Positions 18,401-27,666 of a DNA stretch of 64,000 bases are shown here, in pieces (position 1 is the stretch's first letter; the number at the start of each line of letters is the position of its first letter). Origin of the DNA: Acidobacteriota bacterium. Lineage in GTDB: Bacteria > Acidobacteriota > Holophagae > Thermotomaculales > Thermotomaculaceae. The DNA lies in NCBI GenBank assembly GCA_013151025.1, contig JAADJC010000065.1, positions 1-64,000 of the forward strand, read 5' to 3'. The position numbers were made by a program, and so were the translations under genes. The notes beneath the pieces are model-generated. The model did no database searches, had not been told where the DNA came from, and saw only the letters and a program-made list of their open reading frames with translations.

Positions 18401-19600
18401 TCAACCTTCTCTCTTTAGAACCAGACCCTTCAGATACTCGGTTTCCCGCATGGACGGCAGGATGGGATGGTCTGCCGCCTGGTGGAGCCGACCGATGATA
18501 CGGACGCTGATGCCGGAGGATGCGGCTGCCCGGGCTATTGCCGCGTCAAAGAGAGATGCTTCCATGAGACGGGAGCAGCTCATGGTAAACAGGACACCAC
18601 CGGGGTTCAAAAGTTGAAGCGCCAGCCGATTGAGACGGCTGTATGCTTTTTCCGCTTTTTTCAGGGACTTTCGGTTTTTGGAAAAGGCGGGAGGGTCCAG
18701 CGAAATTAAATCAAAGGAACGATTTTCACCGGCAAATCGACTGAGAGCGTCAAATCCGTCGCTTTTTATAAATTCACCATTGTCAAACTGATTTAATTCC
18801 ATATTTTTGCGGCAGAATTCTACGGCACCGGTGGAACTGTCCACAAAGGTTACACGGTTCGCCCGGTTGGCGGCGTGAAGTCCGAAGCCGCCGACATAGG
18901 AGAAACAATCCAGCACATTACCCCTGGCAAATTCACTGAAACGGCGTTTGTTATCCCGCTGGTCAAAGTAATAACCGGTTTTTTGTCCTTCTTTTGCCGG
19001 AACCCGTATCTTCAAGCCGTTTTCCACCAGTTCTATTTCATCGGGCACATTCCCTATGGGGACGGTTTCAATGGTTAATCCCTCTATCTGCCGAAAAGCG
19101 CTTTCGTTCTTGAGTATGACAGGCAGATTTCCAAAAATATTTTGCAGTGCCTCAAGATAGGTTTTTTTCAGCCTTTCTGCCCCTGCAGTGTTCAGTTGAA
19201 CAGAGAGGACCTGTCCCCCGAGAATATCGGTAATGAAACCGGGCAGATTGTCCGCTTCAGCAAAGACGATGCGGCAATTTTTTGTATCCACAAGGGTTTT
19301 TCTGAATTGAAATGCGGCTTCAATGCGTTGTTTGAAAAATGAAGTATCCGGGGATACCCGTTGACGGGAGAGAATCCGTACAGCAATGAGGGAATGGGGA
19401 TTGATGGTGCCGCAGGCGATAAATTCTCCTTCCCCGGTAACAAGTTCCACCCAGTCTCCGGATTCAAAACCCTTCATAGAGGGCAGTTCATTGGCATACA
19501 CCCATTGAAAGCCTGCGGAAACCCGGCGAAGTGCCCGTTTATCTGAAAGCGTAAGTTTCCGGGGTCGATTTGAAGGTGTTGAACCGGCGGAATGTTTCAT
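18401..19600 (-). CDS. rlmI: RlmI-like rRNA cytosine-C5 methyltransferase
   Basis: 399 residues. An N-terminal PUA domain (about 15-95; RRVSAGFQWVYANELP) precedes a Rossmann SAM-dependent domain with GNVLDCFSYVGGFGLHAA (SAM loop), VTFVDSSTGAVE, and the catalytic LDPPAFSKN and MSCSRLM motifs. RlmI methylates C1962 of 23S rRNA in E. coli; the exact target here is inferred. It is the last gene of a minus-strand operon and its start overlaps the stop of the SSS transporter by four bases. The N-terminal extension before the PUA domain is basic. Confidence 0.9.
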   Translation of the reverse strand: MKHSAGSTPSNRPRKLTLSDKRALRRVSAGFQWVYANELPSMKGFESGDWVELVTGEGEFIACGTINPHSLIAVRILSRQRVSPDTSFFKQRIEAAFQFRKTLVDTKNCRIVFAEADNLPGFITDILGGQVLSVQLNTAGAERLKKTYLEALQNIFGNLPVILKNESAFRQIEGLTIETVPIGNVPDEIELVENGLKIRVPAKEGQKTGYYFDQRDNKRRFSEFARGNVLDCFSYVGGFGLHAANRANRVTFVDSSTGAVEFCRKNMELNQFDNGEFIKSDGFDALSRFAGENRSFDLISLDPPAFSKNRKSLKKAEKAYSRLNRLALQLLNPGGVLFTMSCSRLMEASLFDAAIARAAASSGISVRIIGRLHQAADHPILPSMRETEYLKGLVLKREG

Positions 19601-20982
19601 ATGATCATATCCTCTTTGGAATTGAAAGCAGAACCGCCAAAAAACAATAGCAGGGCTGCACAGAATGAGATGAGAATGTAAGAAATCCCGTTTGCTCCGG
19701 GGATTGCAAACCAGCCATATTTCTCAAGGGCATAGGAGGCGATGGTGAGAATGGGGGCCAGCGCCAGTACAGCAATAACACCGGTCTTTTTTCCCACCGG
19801 CAGGTAGCATGCCAGAACCGGCAGAAAGAGAGTTGTGGATAGAATGCCGGAGGACAGGTAGAATGCGTCCTTCAGGGAGTTGGAGTATACACCGAACAGA
19901 AAGGCCAGTGCGGCTGTGATCCAGATAGCGGCGATATTACGATTTAATGTCCGTTTTTCCGTTAAATCATAACTCAGTGTCATGGCCGCGACGTTGACGC
20001 AGGTGTCAATGGTAGACATGGATGCCGCAATGAGGCCGATGGCAGCCAATGCCACAAAAACAGGGTGATGAACCTGTGCCAGCAACCATGCCACTCCCTT
20101 TGTTCCACTGGTCATCCCGGCAGGGAGGAATGCGGCAACCAGAAACGGCATGATAAAGACAAACAGTATCGCGTTCAGAAGGGAAATTCCCATTGCTTTT
20201 CTGGCTTCTCGGCCGTTTCGCGTGATCTGGAGACGGATCCAGATGTCGGTTTCGGCCAGCCAGCCGGGGAGATAGGCAATGAAGGTCAACACAATGAACA
20301 GCGGTTGAATCCGGTGGAAATCCAATTTCAACACTGCGGGATTGACCGGACGGGAAGAGAATCCGGCCTGCAGGATAATGACAAAGAACAATGCCACCAA
20401 GATATATTGAATCACATCGGTGACAATGACGGCATTGGTTCCGCTGAAGGACATGTAGATGGCGATTACTGTCGCGATGATAAAGAGAAGCAGCGGCTGG
20501 CTCATGCCCATTGTTCCCGCCAAGAGAGACGCGGCAACGTCCATTTCCGCCCCGGCCCAGATAATAAAGACCAGCAGAATCGGGAGGGCGGCCAGTTTTC
20601 CTGCTTTTTTTCCGAATTTTCCAGATATCAGTTCCGGCTGACTGAATACTGGAATGTTCCGAATGCGGGGAGCCAGCCAGAAAAAGATGCCCAGAACAAC
20701 GATCCAGGGCAGACTCAGGACAAAGAAACCCCCGAGGCCGTACTGGAGAAAGACTTCAATCCCATACACCACACTCCAACTGATGGACATGAAGGTGGCG
20801 GAAAGTGAAATTCCGGCTCTGAGACCGGATACGGAGCGATTTTCCGTCCAGAAACCATCCGGATCCGAAAGCCGTTTTGAAATAAACGTAAATCCAAGAA
20901 CCAGAACGATGTAAGCGACAAAAACGACAATGTAAATCCCGGCGGTACCGGAGGTTGCCTGGGTCATGATGGAATAATCCAT
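19597..20982 (-). CDS. Sodium:solute symporter (SSS family)
   Basis: 461 residues with about 13 hydrophobic helices. Family features include FWTENRSVSGLRAGISLSAT near residue 45 (TM1-TM2) and SFSGTNAVIVTDVIQYILV (SSS signature region). It would co-import Na+ and an organic solute; the substrate cannot be read from sequence. Its start overlaps the end of tsaD by 19 bases and its end overlaps rlmI by four, so it belongs to the same transcript. An ATG at 20967 is an alternative start. Confidence 0.85.
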   Translation of the reverse strand: MDYSIMTQATSGTAGIYIVVFVAYIVLVLGFTFISKRLSDPDGFWTENRSVSGLRAGISLSATFMSISWSVVYGIEVFLQYGLGGFFVLSLPWIVVLGIFFWLAPRIRNIPVFSQPELISGKFGKKAGKLAALPILLVFIIWAGAEMDVAASLLAGTMGMSQPLLLFIIATVIAIYMSFSGTNAVIVTDVIQYILVALFFVIILQAGFSSRPVNPAVLKLDFHRIQPLFIVLTFIAYLPGWLAETDIWIRLQITRNGREARKAMGISLLNAILFVFIMPFLVAAFLPAGMTSGTKGVAWLLAQVHHPVFVALAAIGLIAASMSTIDTCVNVAAMTLSYDLTEKRTLNRNIAAIWITAALAFLFGVYSNSLKDAFYLSSGILSTTLFLPVLACYLPVGKKTGVIAVLALAPILTIASYALEKYGWFAIPGANGISYILISFCAALLLFFGGSAFNSKEDMII

Positions 20983-21965
20983 GTGGAAAAGGCTTCCTGG
21001 TGGAGGGGCGCCGGTTCTTCATTTCGTTTCATCCATGCCAGTGATGCCACCATGGCGCCGTTGTCTGTGGCGTATTTCATTGAAGGAATAAACGTTTGTT
21101 CCCGGAAGGCAGAGCGGAACTGCTTCCGCAGGTAGGAATTTGCGGAAACTCCCCCTGCCAGAATCACTGATTCAAAAGGTGTCTCTTTTCCAAAGCGCCT
21201 GATTCTGTCAATGAGAATATCTGCTACAGTCTTCTGGAAAGAAGCCGCAAGGCCGGGTATATCCAGAGTATCTCCTTCTTCGCGAATGAGGCGGAACATG
21301 GCTGTTTTGATACCGGAAAAACTCATATCAAGAGATCTGTCCGACATTCTGGGTCTGGGGAGGGAATACCGATTTTCGTCCCCTTTTTCCGCCAGTTTAT
21401 CAATCACCGGTCCACCGGGATAACCCAGCCCCATCATTTTAGACAGTTTGTCAAAGGCTTCCCCAACTGCGTCGTCCCGGGTACGGGCCAACAGGGTAAG
21501 GTTCCGGTTCTCATCAATGGAGAAGAGGTGGGTGTGGCCGCCGGATGCTACAAATGCGGCTGCCGGAAAGCGGATGGCATTGCCGAATTCAATGAACGCG
21601 CTTTGAATATGGCTTTCAATGTGGTTCAGTGGAATCAGCGGGATACCGGATGAAAAGGAGAGTGCTTTGGCGAAGGAAAGGCCCACAAGAAGAGAGCCCA
21701 GTAACCCCGGGCCAATTGTGACACCGATAAGATCAATGTCATGGATGGTTTTACCGGCTTCGTCCATGGCCTGTCGGTACACTGCACGAATATTTTTTAC
21801 ATGTTCCCTGGATGCCAGTTCCGGCACAACACCACCGTATTCGCTGTGGACCGGAATCTGGGATGATACCACTGAGGAAAGTACGGTTGTTCCGTTTTCC
21901 ACCAGAGCGATACAGGTGTCATCGCATGAAGATTCGATACCGAGGGTGCGGAAAACTTCTGCCAT
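20964..21965 (-). CDS. tsaD: tRNA N6-adenosine threonylcarbamoyltransferase TsaD
   Basis: 333 residues from the ATG at 21965; a TTG one codon upstream is also in frame. The ASKHA-fold markers are present: GIESSCDDTCIA, metal-binding HIESHI (HxxxH), ASGGHTHL, and ILAGGVSANSYLR. TsaD, with TsaB and TsaE, transfers threonylcarbamoyl from TC-AMP to A37 of ANN-decoding tRNAs. It is essential in most bacteria. Start and upstream stop share a base (TGATG), which implies coupling. Confidence 0.95.
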   Translation of the reverse strand: MAEVFRTLGIESSCDDTCIALVENGTTVLSSVVSSQIPVHSEYGGVVPELASREHVKNIRAVYRQAMDEAGKTIHDIDLIGVTIGPGLLGSLLVGLSFAKALSFSSGIPLIPLNHIESHIQSAFIEFGNAIRFPAAAFVASGGHTHLFSIDENRNLTLLARTRDDAVGEAFDKLSKMMGLGYPGGPVIDKLAEKGDENRYSLPRPRMSDRSLDMSFSGIKTAMFRLIREEGDTLDIPGLAASFQKTVADILIDRIRRFGKETPFESVILAGGVSANSYLRKQFRSAFREQTFIPSMKYATDNGAMVASLAWMKRNEEPAPLHQEAFSTWIIPS

Positions 21966-22873
21966 CAACCAACCCCGTAATGGACCGCAGTCTTGTGATG
22001 AATCTTTCCGTTTTCCCCGATGACAACCTTGATGTGTCCCACCCAGATACCGGCCCAGCCCACCTGGTGAATTAACGTGGTCCAGCCCGATGGGGTGGAA
22101 ACCATCATGGGGCTGTCCATGAAGGTGTGAGAGTGTCCCCCGATAATAACATCAATGCCTTCTACCTGCTCTGCCAATTGAATGTCACCCGGTTCTCCAC
22201 TTGCGCCGTCAATTCCAAGGTGAGACAGGCAGATTGCCATGTCACAATGTTCAATGTCCCGAAGCTGCTGAACAGTCCTTTTTGCTGTTGCCACGGGATC
22301 GGTGTATTCCAGCCCCAGGTGGTGATCCGGTGTGACCAATCCCCTGAATGTGACACCCAGCCCGAACACGCCGATTTTTGAGTTTGCCCGGTGAACAATG
22401 GTGTAGGGTTTTAAGCGGTTCCGAAGCAGCGGGTTTGTGACAGCGTAGTTGGCATTAACCATGGCGAAATTGCATTTCTGCATGGCAGCCAGTAATTTAT
22501 CCACGCCATTGTCAAAGTCGTGGTTGCCCAGTGTGCCGATTTCGTAGCCCAGCTTTGACATAAGTTCGTAGTCCAGTTTCCCTTCGTAGTAGTTGAAATA
22601 GGGTGTGCCCTGAAACACGTCTCCGGCATCTACAAAGAGGGTATTCTGATACCGGTTGCGGAGTTCTTTGAACAGTGTGGCACGTCTGGCGTAACCGCCC
22701 ATGCCCGGATAGCGCCGATCTGTTTTTGGGAACGGGTCAATATGAGAGTGAAGATCATTGGTATGAATAATATGCAACGTGTTTTTCCTGGGGAACAGCC
22801 AGTCCATGGGTCTTGCAACAGCAGTGGTCCCCGCCAGGAGGCCCATGCCCTTGATGAAGTCTCTTCTTTTCAT
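21965..22873 (-). CDS. Tat-exported metallophosphatase (5'-nucleotidase N-terminal domain)
   Basis: 302 residues from the ATG at 22873 (GGGAGG upstream); the longer frame has no leader. The N-terminus MKRRDFIKGMGLLAG is a twin-arginine signal. The calcineurin-like metal-site motifs are present: HTNDLHSH, DAGDVFQG, GTLGNHDFDNG, and GGHSHTFMD. This is the catalytic half of a UshA/CD73-type 5'-nucleotidase; the usual C-terminal substrate-binding domain is encoded separately by the gene just upstream. Together they would dephosphorylate nucleotides or related phosphoesters in the periplasm. The gene shares a base with tsaD and overlaps the partner gene by four. Confidence 0.9.
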   Translation of the reverse strand: MKRRDFIKGMGLLAGTTAVARPMDWLFPRKNTLHIIHTNDLHSHIDPFPKTDRRYPGMGGYARRATLFKELRNRYQNTLFVDAGDVFQGTPYFNYYEGKLDYELMSKLGYEIGTLGNHDFDNGVDKLLAAMQKCNFAMVNANYAVTNPLLRNRLKPYTIVHRANSKIGVFGLGVTFRGLVTPDHHLGLEYTDPVATAKRTVQQLRDIEHCDMAICLSHLGIDGASGEPGDIQLAEQVEGIDVIIGGHSHTFMDSPMMVSTPSGWTTLIHQVGWAGIWVGHIKVVIGENGKIHHKTAVHYGVG

Positions 22874-23607
22874 TGGATAATAATCCTCCCTTCTATTTGC
22901 GGGTGGATAATCCGGTGTTTCTTGACAAAGGCAATAAGGGCTTCCCGGAGTAGAACGTGGGTGTCCTTGATGATGTTGCCCTTCCACATGGATTCAAGGT
23001 TTCCACCGCCATCCATCAGGTAGTTGATTGTTGCAATTGTGTATGTATTTTTTGAATCAAAGTTTTCCTGTCCGATGCTTGCGTTGACAATGCCGCCGGT
23101 GGAAACGATGGTCAGGCCGGAAACCGGTGTACCACCCTTTTTTACAATTTCAGTGATCAGTCCTTCTACCTGTTCACCTGTAAACTTTGCTATAACAATC
23201 CGGTTTCCAAAGGGCATCAACTCAAACATATTGCCGATGGTGATGTTTCCTTTGTAAACCGGTGCCCTGAGGCCGCCGTTGTTGGTGATGGCAAAATCCA
23301 CGTGGCCAAAGTGCCGGGCGGTATCAAGGATCACATCTGCTGCAAAATTCCCCAGCAGACTTTCCGGGTTCCCCCGGACCATATCCACTTCGGCTTTCCC
23401 AATCACTGTATTCATCTCTTTTTGAAGTTGTTCCCGATATGGCTGAATAATTTTCTCAATTGCCGGATCACTGGAAATTTTTGAGGTAACGGCAGTATGG
23501 GTGGCAACAGCCATGGACGCCTTCGGTGTTGGAGTGGAAACCGGAGGGGCCTGGCAGGAGATTGTGGCAACGAAAACCGCAATCAGGGATAGTCTCAGCT
23601 TTTTCAT
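22870..23607 (-). CDS. Lipoprotein with 5'-nucleotidase C-terminal domain
   Basis: 245 residues; AAGGAG lies upstream. The lipobox ATIS-C puts the lipidated Cys near residue 18. The remainder matches the 5'_nucleotid_C domain: AITNNGGLRAPVYKGNIT, ELMPFGNR, and INYLMDGGGN. In UshA this domain holds the nucleotide base and follows the metallophosphatase domain in one chain. Here it is separate, transcribed first, and exported by Sec as a lipoprotein, whereas the catalytic partner carries a Tat signal. A stable two-chain periplasmic enzyme is the likely product. Confidence 0.88.
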   Translation of the reverse strand: MKKLRLSLIAVFVATISCQAPPVSTPTPKASMAVATHTAVTSKISSDPAIEKIIQPYREQLQKEMNTVIGKAEVDMVRGNPESLLGNFAADVILDTARHFGHVDFAITNNGGLRAPVYKGNITIGNMFELMPFGNRIVIAKFTGEQVEGLITEIVKKGGTPVSGLTIVSTGGIVNASIGQENFDSKNTYTIATINYLMDGGGNLESMWKGNIIKDTHVLLREALIAFVKKHRIIHPQIEGRIIIQ

Positions 23608-24308
23608 ATGCGCTCCTTTACGTTTATTTCATTCAGGTAATGTAATGGGTCAGTGAGCCCGGCTTCCCGGAAGCCCTTGAGACGAAGTTTACAGGAATCG
23701 CACCGTCCACAGGGGTTTCCGTCTTTATCAGGGCTGTAGCAGGTGCTGGTCAGGGAATAATCCACGCCGAGTTCGATGCCTTTTTGAATAATTTCCGCTT
23801 TTTTCATCCGGGCAAGGGGGGTGTGAATGCTAAATCGTTTACCCTCGTCCGCGTACCGGGTTCCAAGTGTGATGGCGGTTTCCATTGCCTGAATAAATTC
23901 CGGCCGGCAGTCGGGATAGCCACTGTAATCCACTACATTGGTACCGATGAAAATATCCCGGATCTCGTTCACCTCACAGTAACCTGCTGCAATGGCAAGG
24001 AAAATAGTGTTTCTGGCCGGTACGTAAGTGATGGGAATATTGCCCCCGATGCTTTCTGGAGGGTTGTCCGGTACTTCAATTGAGTTGTCTGTCAGGGCGG
24101 AGCCGCCGATGGTGTTCAGTGGCACATTCATAGTGATATGCGGAACGCTGTATTTTTCGCAGAGGAGTCGTGATTTTTCCAGTTCCATCTGGTGGCGCTG
24201 CCCGTAGTCAAAACTCATGGCAGTGACAGCAAATCCCTGGTTGAGAGCAATTGCCAATACTGTTGCTGAGTCCAGGCCTCCGCTCAGTAAGATCAATGAT
24301 TTCTTCAT
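23604..24308 (-). CDS. queC: 7-cyano-7-deazaguanine synthase QueC
   Basis: 234 residues; GGAGG upstream. The PP-loop SGGLDSATVL is at the N-terminus, and the zinc site CYSPDKDGNPCGRCDSC is near the C-terminus. QueC converts 7-carboxy-7-deazaguanine to preQ0 with ATP and ammonia, on the way to queuosine in tRNA. Other queuosine genes are not in the window. It overlaps the nucleotidase gene by four bases and follows the thioredoxin-like gene by 44. Confidence 0.96.
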   Translation of the reverse strand: MKKSLILLSGGLDSATVLAIALNQGFAVTAMSFDYGQRHQMELEKSRLLCEKYSVPHITMNVPLNTIGGSALTDNSIEVPDNPPESIGGNIPITYVPARNTIFLAIAAGYCEVNEIRDIFIGTNVVDYSGYPDCRPEFIQAMETAITLGTRYADEGKRFSIHTPLARMKKAEIIQKGIELGVDYSLTSTCYSPDKDGNPCGRCDSCKLRLKGFREAGLTDPLHYLNEINVKERI

Positions 24309-24352
24309 AAAAAAATTCCTCCGTGACTGTATGCTACTATACCGAAAAACAA

Positions 24353-24955
24353 CTATCCATGCAAAGCTAACAGCGTCAATAGTTCCTGTTGAAGGGTGCG
24401 GCTTTTATCTTTGGCATACCAGAGCTGGACCTGTTTTACAAAGTCTTCATGGCTTTCATCCTGCTTTGTTTTATGAATCCGAAGCAGGTTCTGGGCAGGT
24501 GCCGGTCGGGGGCCCCAATCCCATTGCACATTTAGCTTATTGTCATGCAGGCAGATGAGTTTCGGAATTGCACGCCCACCGTTGGTCAGAAAGCGGTCCA
24601 TTATGTCCGTATTTTCATCCCGAAGGAGAATCTTCAGAGAGATACGGTCCGTTACAGATGCCATTTTCGCAATGACGGGCAAATTCTGTGCCGCATCTCC
24701 ACACCATGCTTCGGTCAGAACAACCCAGATTCGGTTCTGGTCCAGTTTCTTCATTTGGAGGACGGTCTCCGGTGTGAGTTTTGTTGTCCGGTCAATTCGG
24801 GACATTCGATGGACGTTGAGCCGGCTGTATTCCAGCATCTTGTCCGAGTGATTGGTGCCGGTGGTTTTGTTCTGCTCCAGAAGTGAATCAATCAGATTTC
24901 GGTATTCCTCGTAAGTGAGCGATTTTTCCAGATGTTTTTCTGTCAGTTTATTCAT
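24353..24955 (-). CDS. Thioredoxin-like protein with single active-site Cys
   Basis: 200 residues from the ATG at 24955 (GGAG upstream); a further start at 24985 would overlap the ankyrin gene. The core has the thioredoxin fold with EAWCGDAAQNLPVI, in which the usual CxxC is CGDA, leaving one Cys. NGGRAIPKLICL holds the cis-Pro. This matches the bacterial Thioredoxin_9-type family, whose role is poorly known. A monothiol site favours binding or mixed-disulfide chemistry over classical reduction. It lies between an ankyrin protein and queC on the same strand. Confidence 0.75.
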   Translation of the reverse strand: MNKLTEKHLEKSLTYEEYRNLIDSLLEQNKTTGTNHSDKMLEYSRLNVHRMSRIDRTTKLTPETVLQMKKLDQNRIWVVLTEAWCGDAAQNLPVIAKMASVTDRISLKILLRDENTDIMDRFLTNGGRAIPKLICLHDNKLNVQWDWGPRPAPAQNLLRIHKTKQDESHEDFVKQVQLWYAKDKSRTLQQELLTLLALHG

Positions 24956-24977
24956 TGATGGCACTTCTCCAGTTTTC

Positions 24978-25811
24978 CTAAGCACTTGGGATCATTTTTG
25001 CCCCGTGGCTTTCAAGATACGGAACCATCTTTTCAAGATTTTCAGGGGCATTCTTTCCTGACCTGAGGCGGGTGGCACTGGCTGCTGCATGTTGGAGTAC
25101 CGACAGGTAGTCTCCGTCCCGGGCGTTGACATCTGCCCCGGCTTTAACCAGTGCCTGCACGGCCCCGAGAGAACCGCCTTCTACCGCATGAATGAGGGGA
25201 GTCCAACCTTTTTTGTCCTTTAGTTTCACATTCGCACCCTTTTCCAGGAGTAATCGGGTAAGTTTCACCTTGCCCGTGCCGGTTGCAAACATCAATGGGG
25301 TCATCCGGTGGATTCTCTCCCTGACATCCACCTTCGCTCCCTTATCCAGCAGAAGACGGACCAGTTTCAGTTTCCCCTTTTGAATTGCAAGTTGAAGGGG
25401 GTACCATCCGACATAGCCTCCCTTTTTGGGAGTGAGAGTGAGCTTGGCACCCCGTTGAATCAACAGTACCGCAATATCGTCATTCCCATTGTCAATTGCA
25501 TACATCAGGGCGGTCCAGCCTTTATTATTTCCCTTGTCCCGGGTGTCAATGTTACAATTTGCGTCCAGGAGTTTCTTTACTGCAGGCATGTCTCCTATTC
25601 TTGAACAGTACAATAGAGCCTTTTGGCCGGAGTAATTTTTTGCCACATACAGATCGCCCAGATCTATCAGTCGATCCACCTCTTTCTGATTTCCTGCCTT
25701 GACTGCAGCGGTGAGATCGCTGTTGATGTCTCCGGCTATGGAAGGCATTGTGGTCAATAGAAGCAGAATCCCCATTACTATAAAAGACAAATGAAAGTGT
25801 GATTTAGTCAT
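24978..25811 (-). CDS. Exported ankyrin-repeat protein
   Basis: 277 residues from the ATG at 25811, chosen because AAGGAG precedes it and a signal peptide follows (FIVMGILLLLTTMPSIAG). About six ankyrin repeats follow, with recurrent GWTALMYAIDNGN, PLQLAIQKGKLKLV, and GWTPLIHAVEGG signatures. Ankyrin repeats bind proteins. In Gram-negative bacteria, periplasmic members can protect or scaffold partners such as catalases. No enzymatic residues are visible. It follows the NYN nuclease gene by four bases and is co-transcribed with it. Confidence 0.85.
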   Translation of the reverse strand: MTKSHFHLSFIVMGILLLLTTMPSIAGDINSDLTAAVKAGNQKEVDRLIDLGDLYVAKNYSGQKALLYCSRIGDMPAVKKLLDANCNIDTRDKGNNKGWTALMYAIDNGNDDIAVLLIQRGAKLTLTPKKGGYVGWYPLQLAIQKGKLKLVRLLLDKGAKVDVRERIHRMTPLMFATGTGKVKLTRLLLEKGANVKLKDKKGWTPLIHAVEGGSLGAVQALVKAGADVNARDGDYLSVLQHAAASATRLRSGKNAPENLEKMVPYLESHGAKMIPSA

Positions 25812-25815
25812 ATTT

Positions 25816-26544
25816 CTACTCCTTGTATGGTGAATTAAATTCTGAATTTTCCCTATGCTTGTCCCGACATTCACTGCAGTAGAATGCAGGTCCGCTCCAG
25901 TCGGTCAGTTCTTCCGTTCCGCAGGACAAGCATTTGCGGTATTTCTTTTCCTTAATCAGACGGATTTCATTCAGGTGTTCTTCAAGGAACAGGTGGGGAA
26001 AATCAAACAGGTCTGTGCTGTTAATGAGTTTCTGAGAAGTGGGGTAGATGTTTCCCAGGCGTCGCAGCGCGGCAAGGAGAGTCCGTTTTCCCATGGCTCT
26101 TACCCGTCTTAGAACCGGCATATAGTCAAAGTCGCCACCCAACAGCACGGTTACATCAATGGTGTTAGGGAGAGACGCATAGTGCATCATGGAAGTGGAA
26201 AGGGCAATGTCCACACATTTTTCCTGTGGGGACAACCCCGGCTGGTTCTTGAAGTCAATTTCGTAGATTTCTGTTTCAAAATGGCATTCTTTTCTCAGGT
26301 AGTCGTAAAAGGCCTGCTGGGGGCCGGGATCGAAACCGGGTTTGTTGATAGGGATAGATCCGAAAAAACAGGTACGTACGATGTCGATTTCTTTTTCACT
26401 GGTCTGAGCCAGATGGTTGGAAACAACTTGTGGAATGCTTTGATAGTTGATTTTGAAGCCGGGATCATGAAATGCGGTTACAATTTCCGCCTTGTTATGA
26501 AAAATCCAGCTTCCATCTATAAAAATCATTGTTTTTAGTGTCAT
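25816..26544 (-). CDS. NYN-domain (PIN-like) nuclease with zinc ribbon
   Basis: 242 residues; GAGGTG upstream. The NYN fold shows its acidic site: FIDGSWIFHN at the N-terminus, EKCVDIALSTSMM, and LLGGDFDYMPVLRRVRAMGK. The C-terminus has a four-Cys zinc ribbon (CLSCGTEE and FYCSEC). Related LabA/DUF88 proteins are RNA or DNA nucleases of varied roles. It is the first gene of a run that may extend through ankyrin, thioredoxin-like, queC, the split nucleotidase, tsaD, SSS and rlmI. Confidence 0.85.
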   Translation of the reverse strand: MTLKTMIFIDGSWIFHNKAEIVTAFHDPGFKINYQSIPQVVSNHLAQTSEKEIDIVRTCFFGSIPINKPGFDPGPQQAFYDYLRKECHFETEIYEIDFKNQPGLSPQEKCVDIALSTSMMHYASLPNTIDVTVLLGGDFDYMPVLRRVRAMGKRTLLAALRRLGNIYPTSQKLINSTDLFDFPHLFLEEHLNEIRLIKEKKYRKCLSCGTEELTDWSGPAFYCSECRDKHRENSEFNSPYKE

Positions 26545-26575
26545 TATTCACCTCGCCTGCTATAAATTGTTTGTT

Positions 26576-26604
26576 TTCATATTGTTTTTGATTTGAATTG
26601 TCAA
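26576..26604 (-). promoter_or_regulatory. Candidate sigma-70 promoter for the NYN-rlmI gene run
   Basis: On the minus strand TTGACA (26604-26599), a 17-base spacer, and TATGAA (26581-26576). The -35 is perfect and the -10 is fair. It lies 32 bases ahead of the NYN gene. Confidence 0.6.
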
Positions 26605-26662
26605 AGAACCACCAGATCTGTTTCATAATGTACTCATTTTTCGTGAACGAGGCAAGTGTTAA

Positions 26663-27658
26663 TCAGAAATTTGAGTTTTGGAAGTCATGGATGAACCGGG
26701 TCATTTCATCAATGGAGTGCATCTGGTTCAGGTTAATCCTGAGCTGTTTACCTCCGGGAATGGAGCGGGAATACCAGCCGGCGAAGAGTTTCATTTTGTG
26801 GAGTGCGAGCTTTTCGGGATATAAACCGGCCATTTCCAGAAACTGTTTCTCCATAATTGAAAGGAGGGAAGCCGGGGGGACCTGGAGTTTTGAGACCAGC
26901 TCAGCGAATATCCATGGCTTCTTAATGGCTGCCCGGGCAATCATAATGCCGTCACATCCGGTTTCCAGCATTTGGCCCATACTTTCGCTGTCAGTAATGT
27001 CTCCATTTCCGATAAGGGGAATCGAAAGCATGGATTTTAATTCAGCAATCTGGTCATAGTGGACAGATCCCCGGAACATTTCTTTTCTTGTCCGTCCGTG
27101 AAAGAAAATGGCATTGACGCCGTTTTCTTCAGCCATTTTTCCAAATTCGGGAAATGCGAGAGACTGGCTGTTCCATCCACTCCGGATCTTGATGGTTAAG
27201 GGTATGGAAATTCGTTTTCGTACAGCAGAGATGATGGATTCTGCCAGTTTCAGATCTTTGAGAAGGGCGGAACCGCTGCCATGGCGGGTAATGGTGCTGG
27301 ATGGGCAGCCCATGTTGATATCCAACGCATCTGCACCTGCTGCTTCTGCCATTTCGGCAGCGTCTGCCATACGATCCGGTTCTTTCCCGACAATCTGGAA
27401 GAAAAGAGGCCTTTCCTGTTCCGTAAACCGGGCCATGTGGAGGGTTCGTTCACAATCTCTTGTGTACGCGTCGGAGGAAATCATTTCTGTAAACATGGCG
27501 CCCACACCACCGAATGCCCGGACAATTCTACGAAAAGGGCCATCGGTAATATCTGCAATGGGGGCCAGGAAGGTGGCGGGGCGTATAGTGAGGGGGCCAA
27601 TGGCGACTGCTGCCGGAACCGGACAGTTCTGTCTGGTATTGGATAAATCCAGAGCCAT
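26663..27658 (-). CDS. tRNA-dihydrouridine synthase (DusB-like)
   Basis: 331 residues. TIM-barrel FMN enzyme: FLAPIADITDGPFR binds FMN near the N-terminus, DINMGCPSSTITRHGSGSALL carries the catalytic Cys, and TIKIRSGW, FHGRTRKEMF and IGNGDI complete the FMN site. It reduces specific uridines in tRNA D-loops with NAD(P)H. The residue preference (DusA, B or C) cannot be decided from sequence alone; overall layout is closest to DusB. It is the last gene of the minus-strand chaperone/RNA operon. Confidence 0.93.
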   Translation of the reverse strand: MALDLSNTRQNCPVPAAVAIGPLTIRPATFLAPIADITDGPFRRIVRAFGGVGAMFTEMISSDAYTRDCERTLHMARFTEQERPLFFQIVGKEPDRMADAAEMAEAAGADALDINMGCPSSTITRHGSGSALLKDLKLAESIISAVRKRISIPLTIKIRSGWNSQSLAFPEFGKMAEENGVNAIFFHGRTRKEMFRGSVHYDQIAELKSMLSIPLIGNGDITDSESMGQMLETGCDGIMIARAAIKKPWIFAELVSKLQVPPASLLSIMEKQFLEMAGLYPEKLALHKMKLFAGWYSRSIPGGKQLRINLNQMHSIDEMTRFIHDFQNSNF

Positions 27659-27666
27659 AGTCCTGT

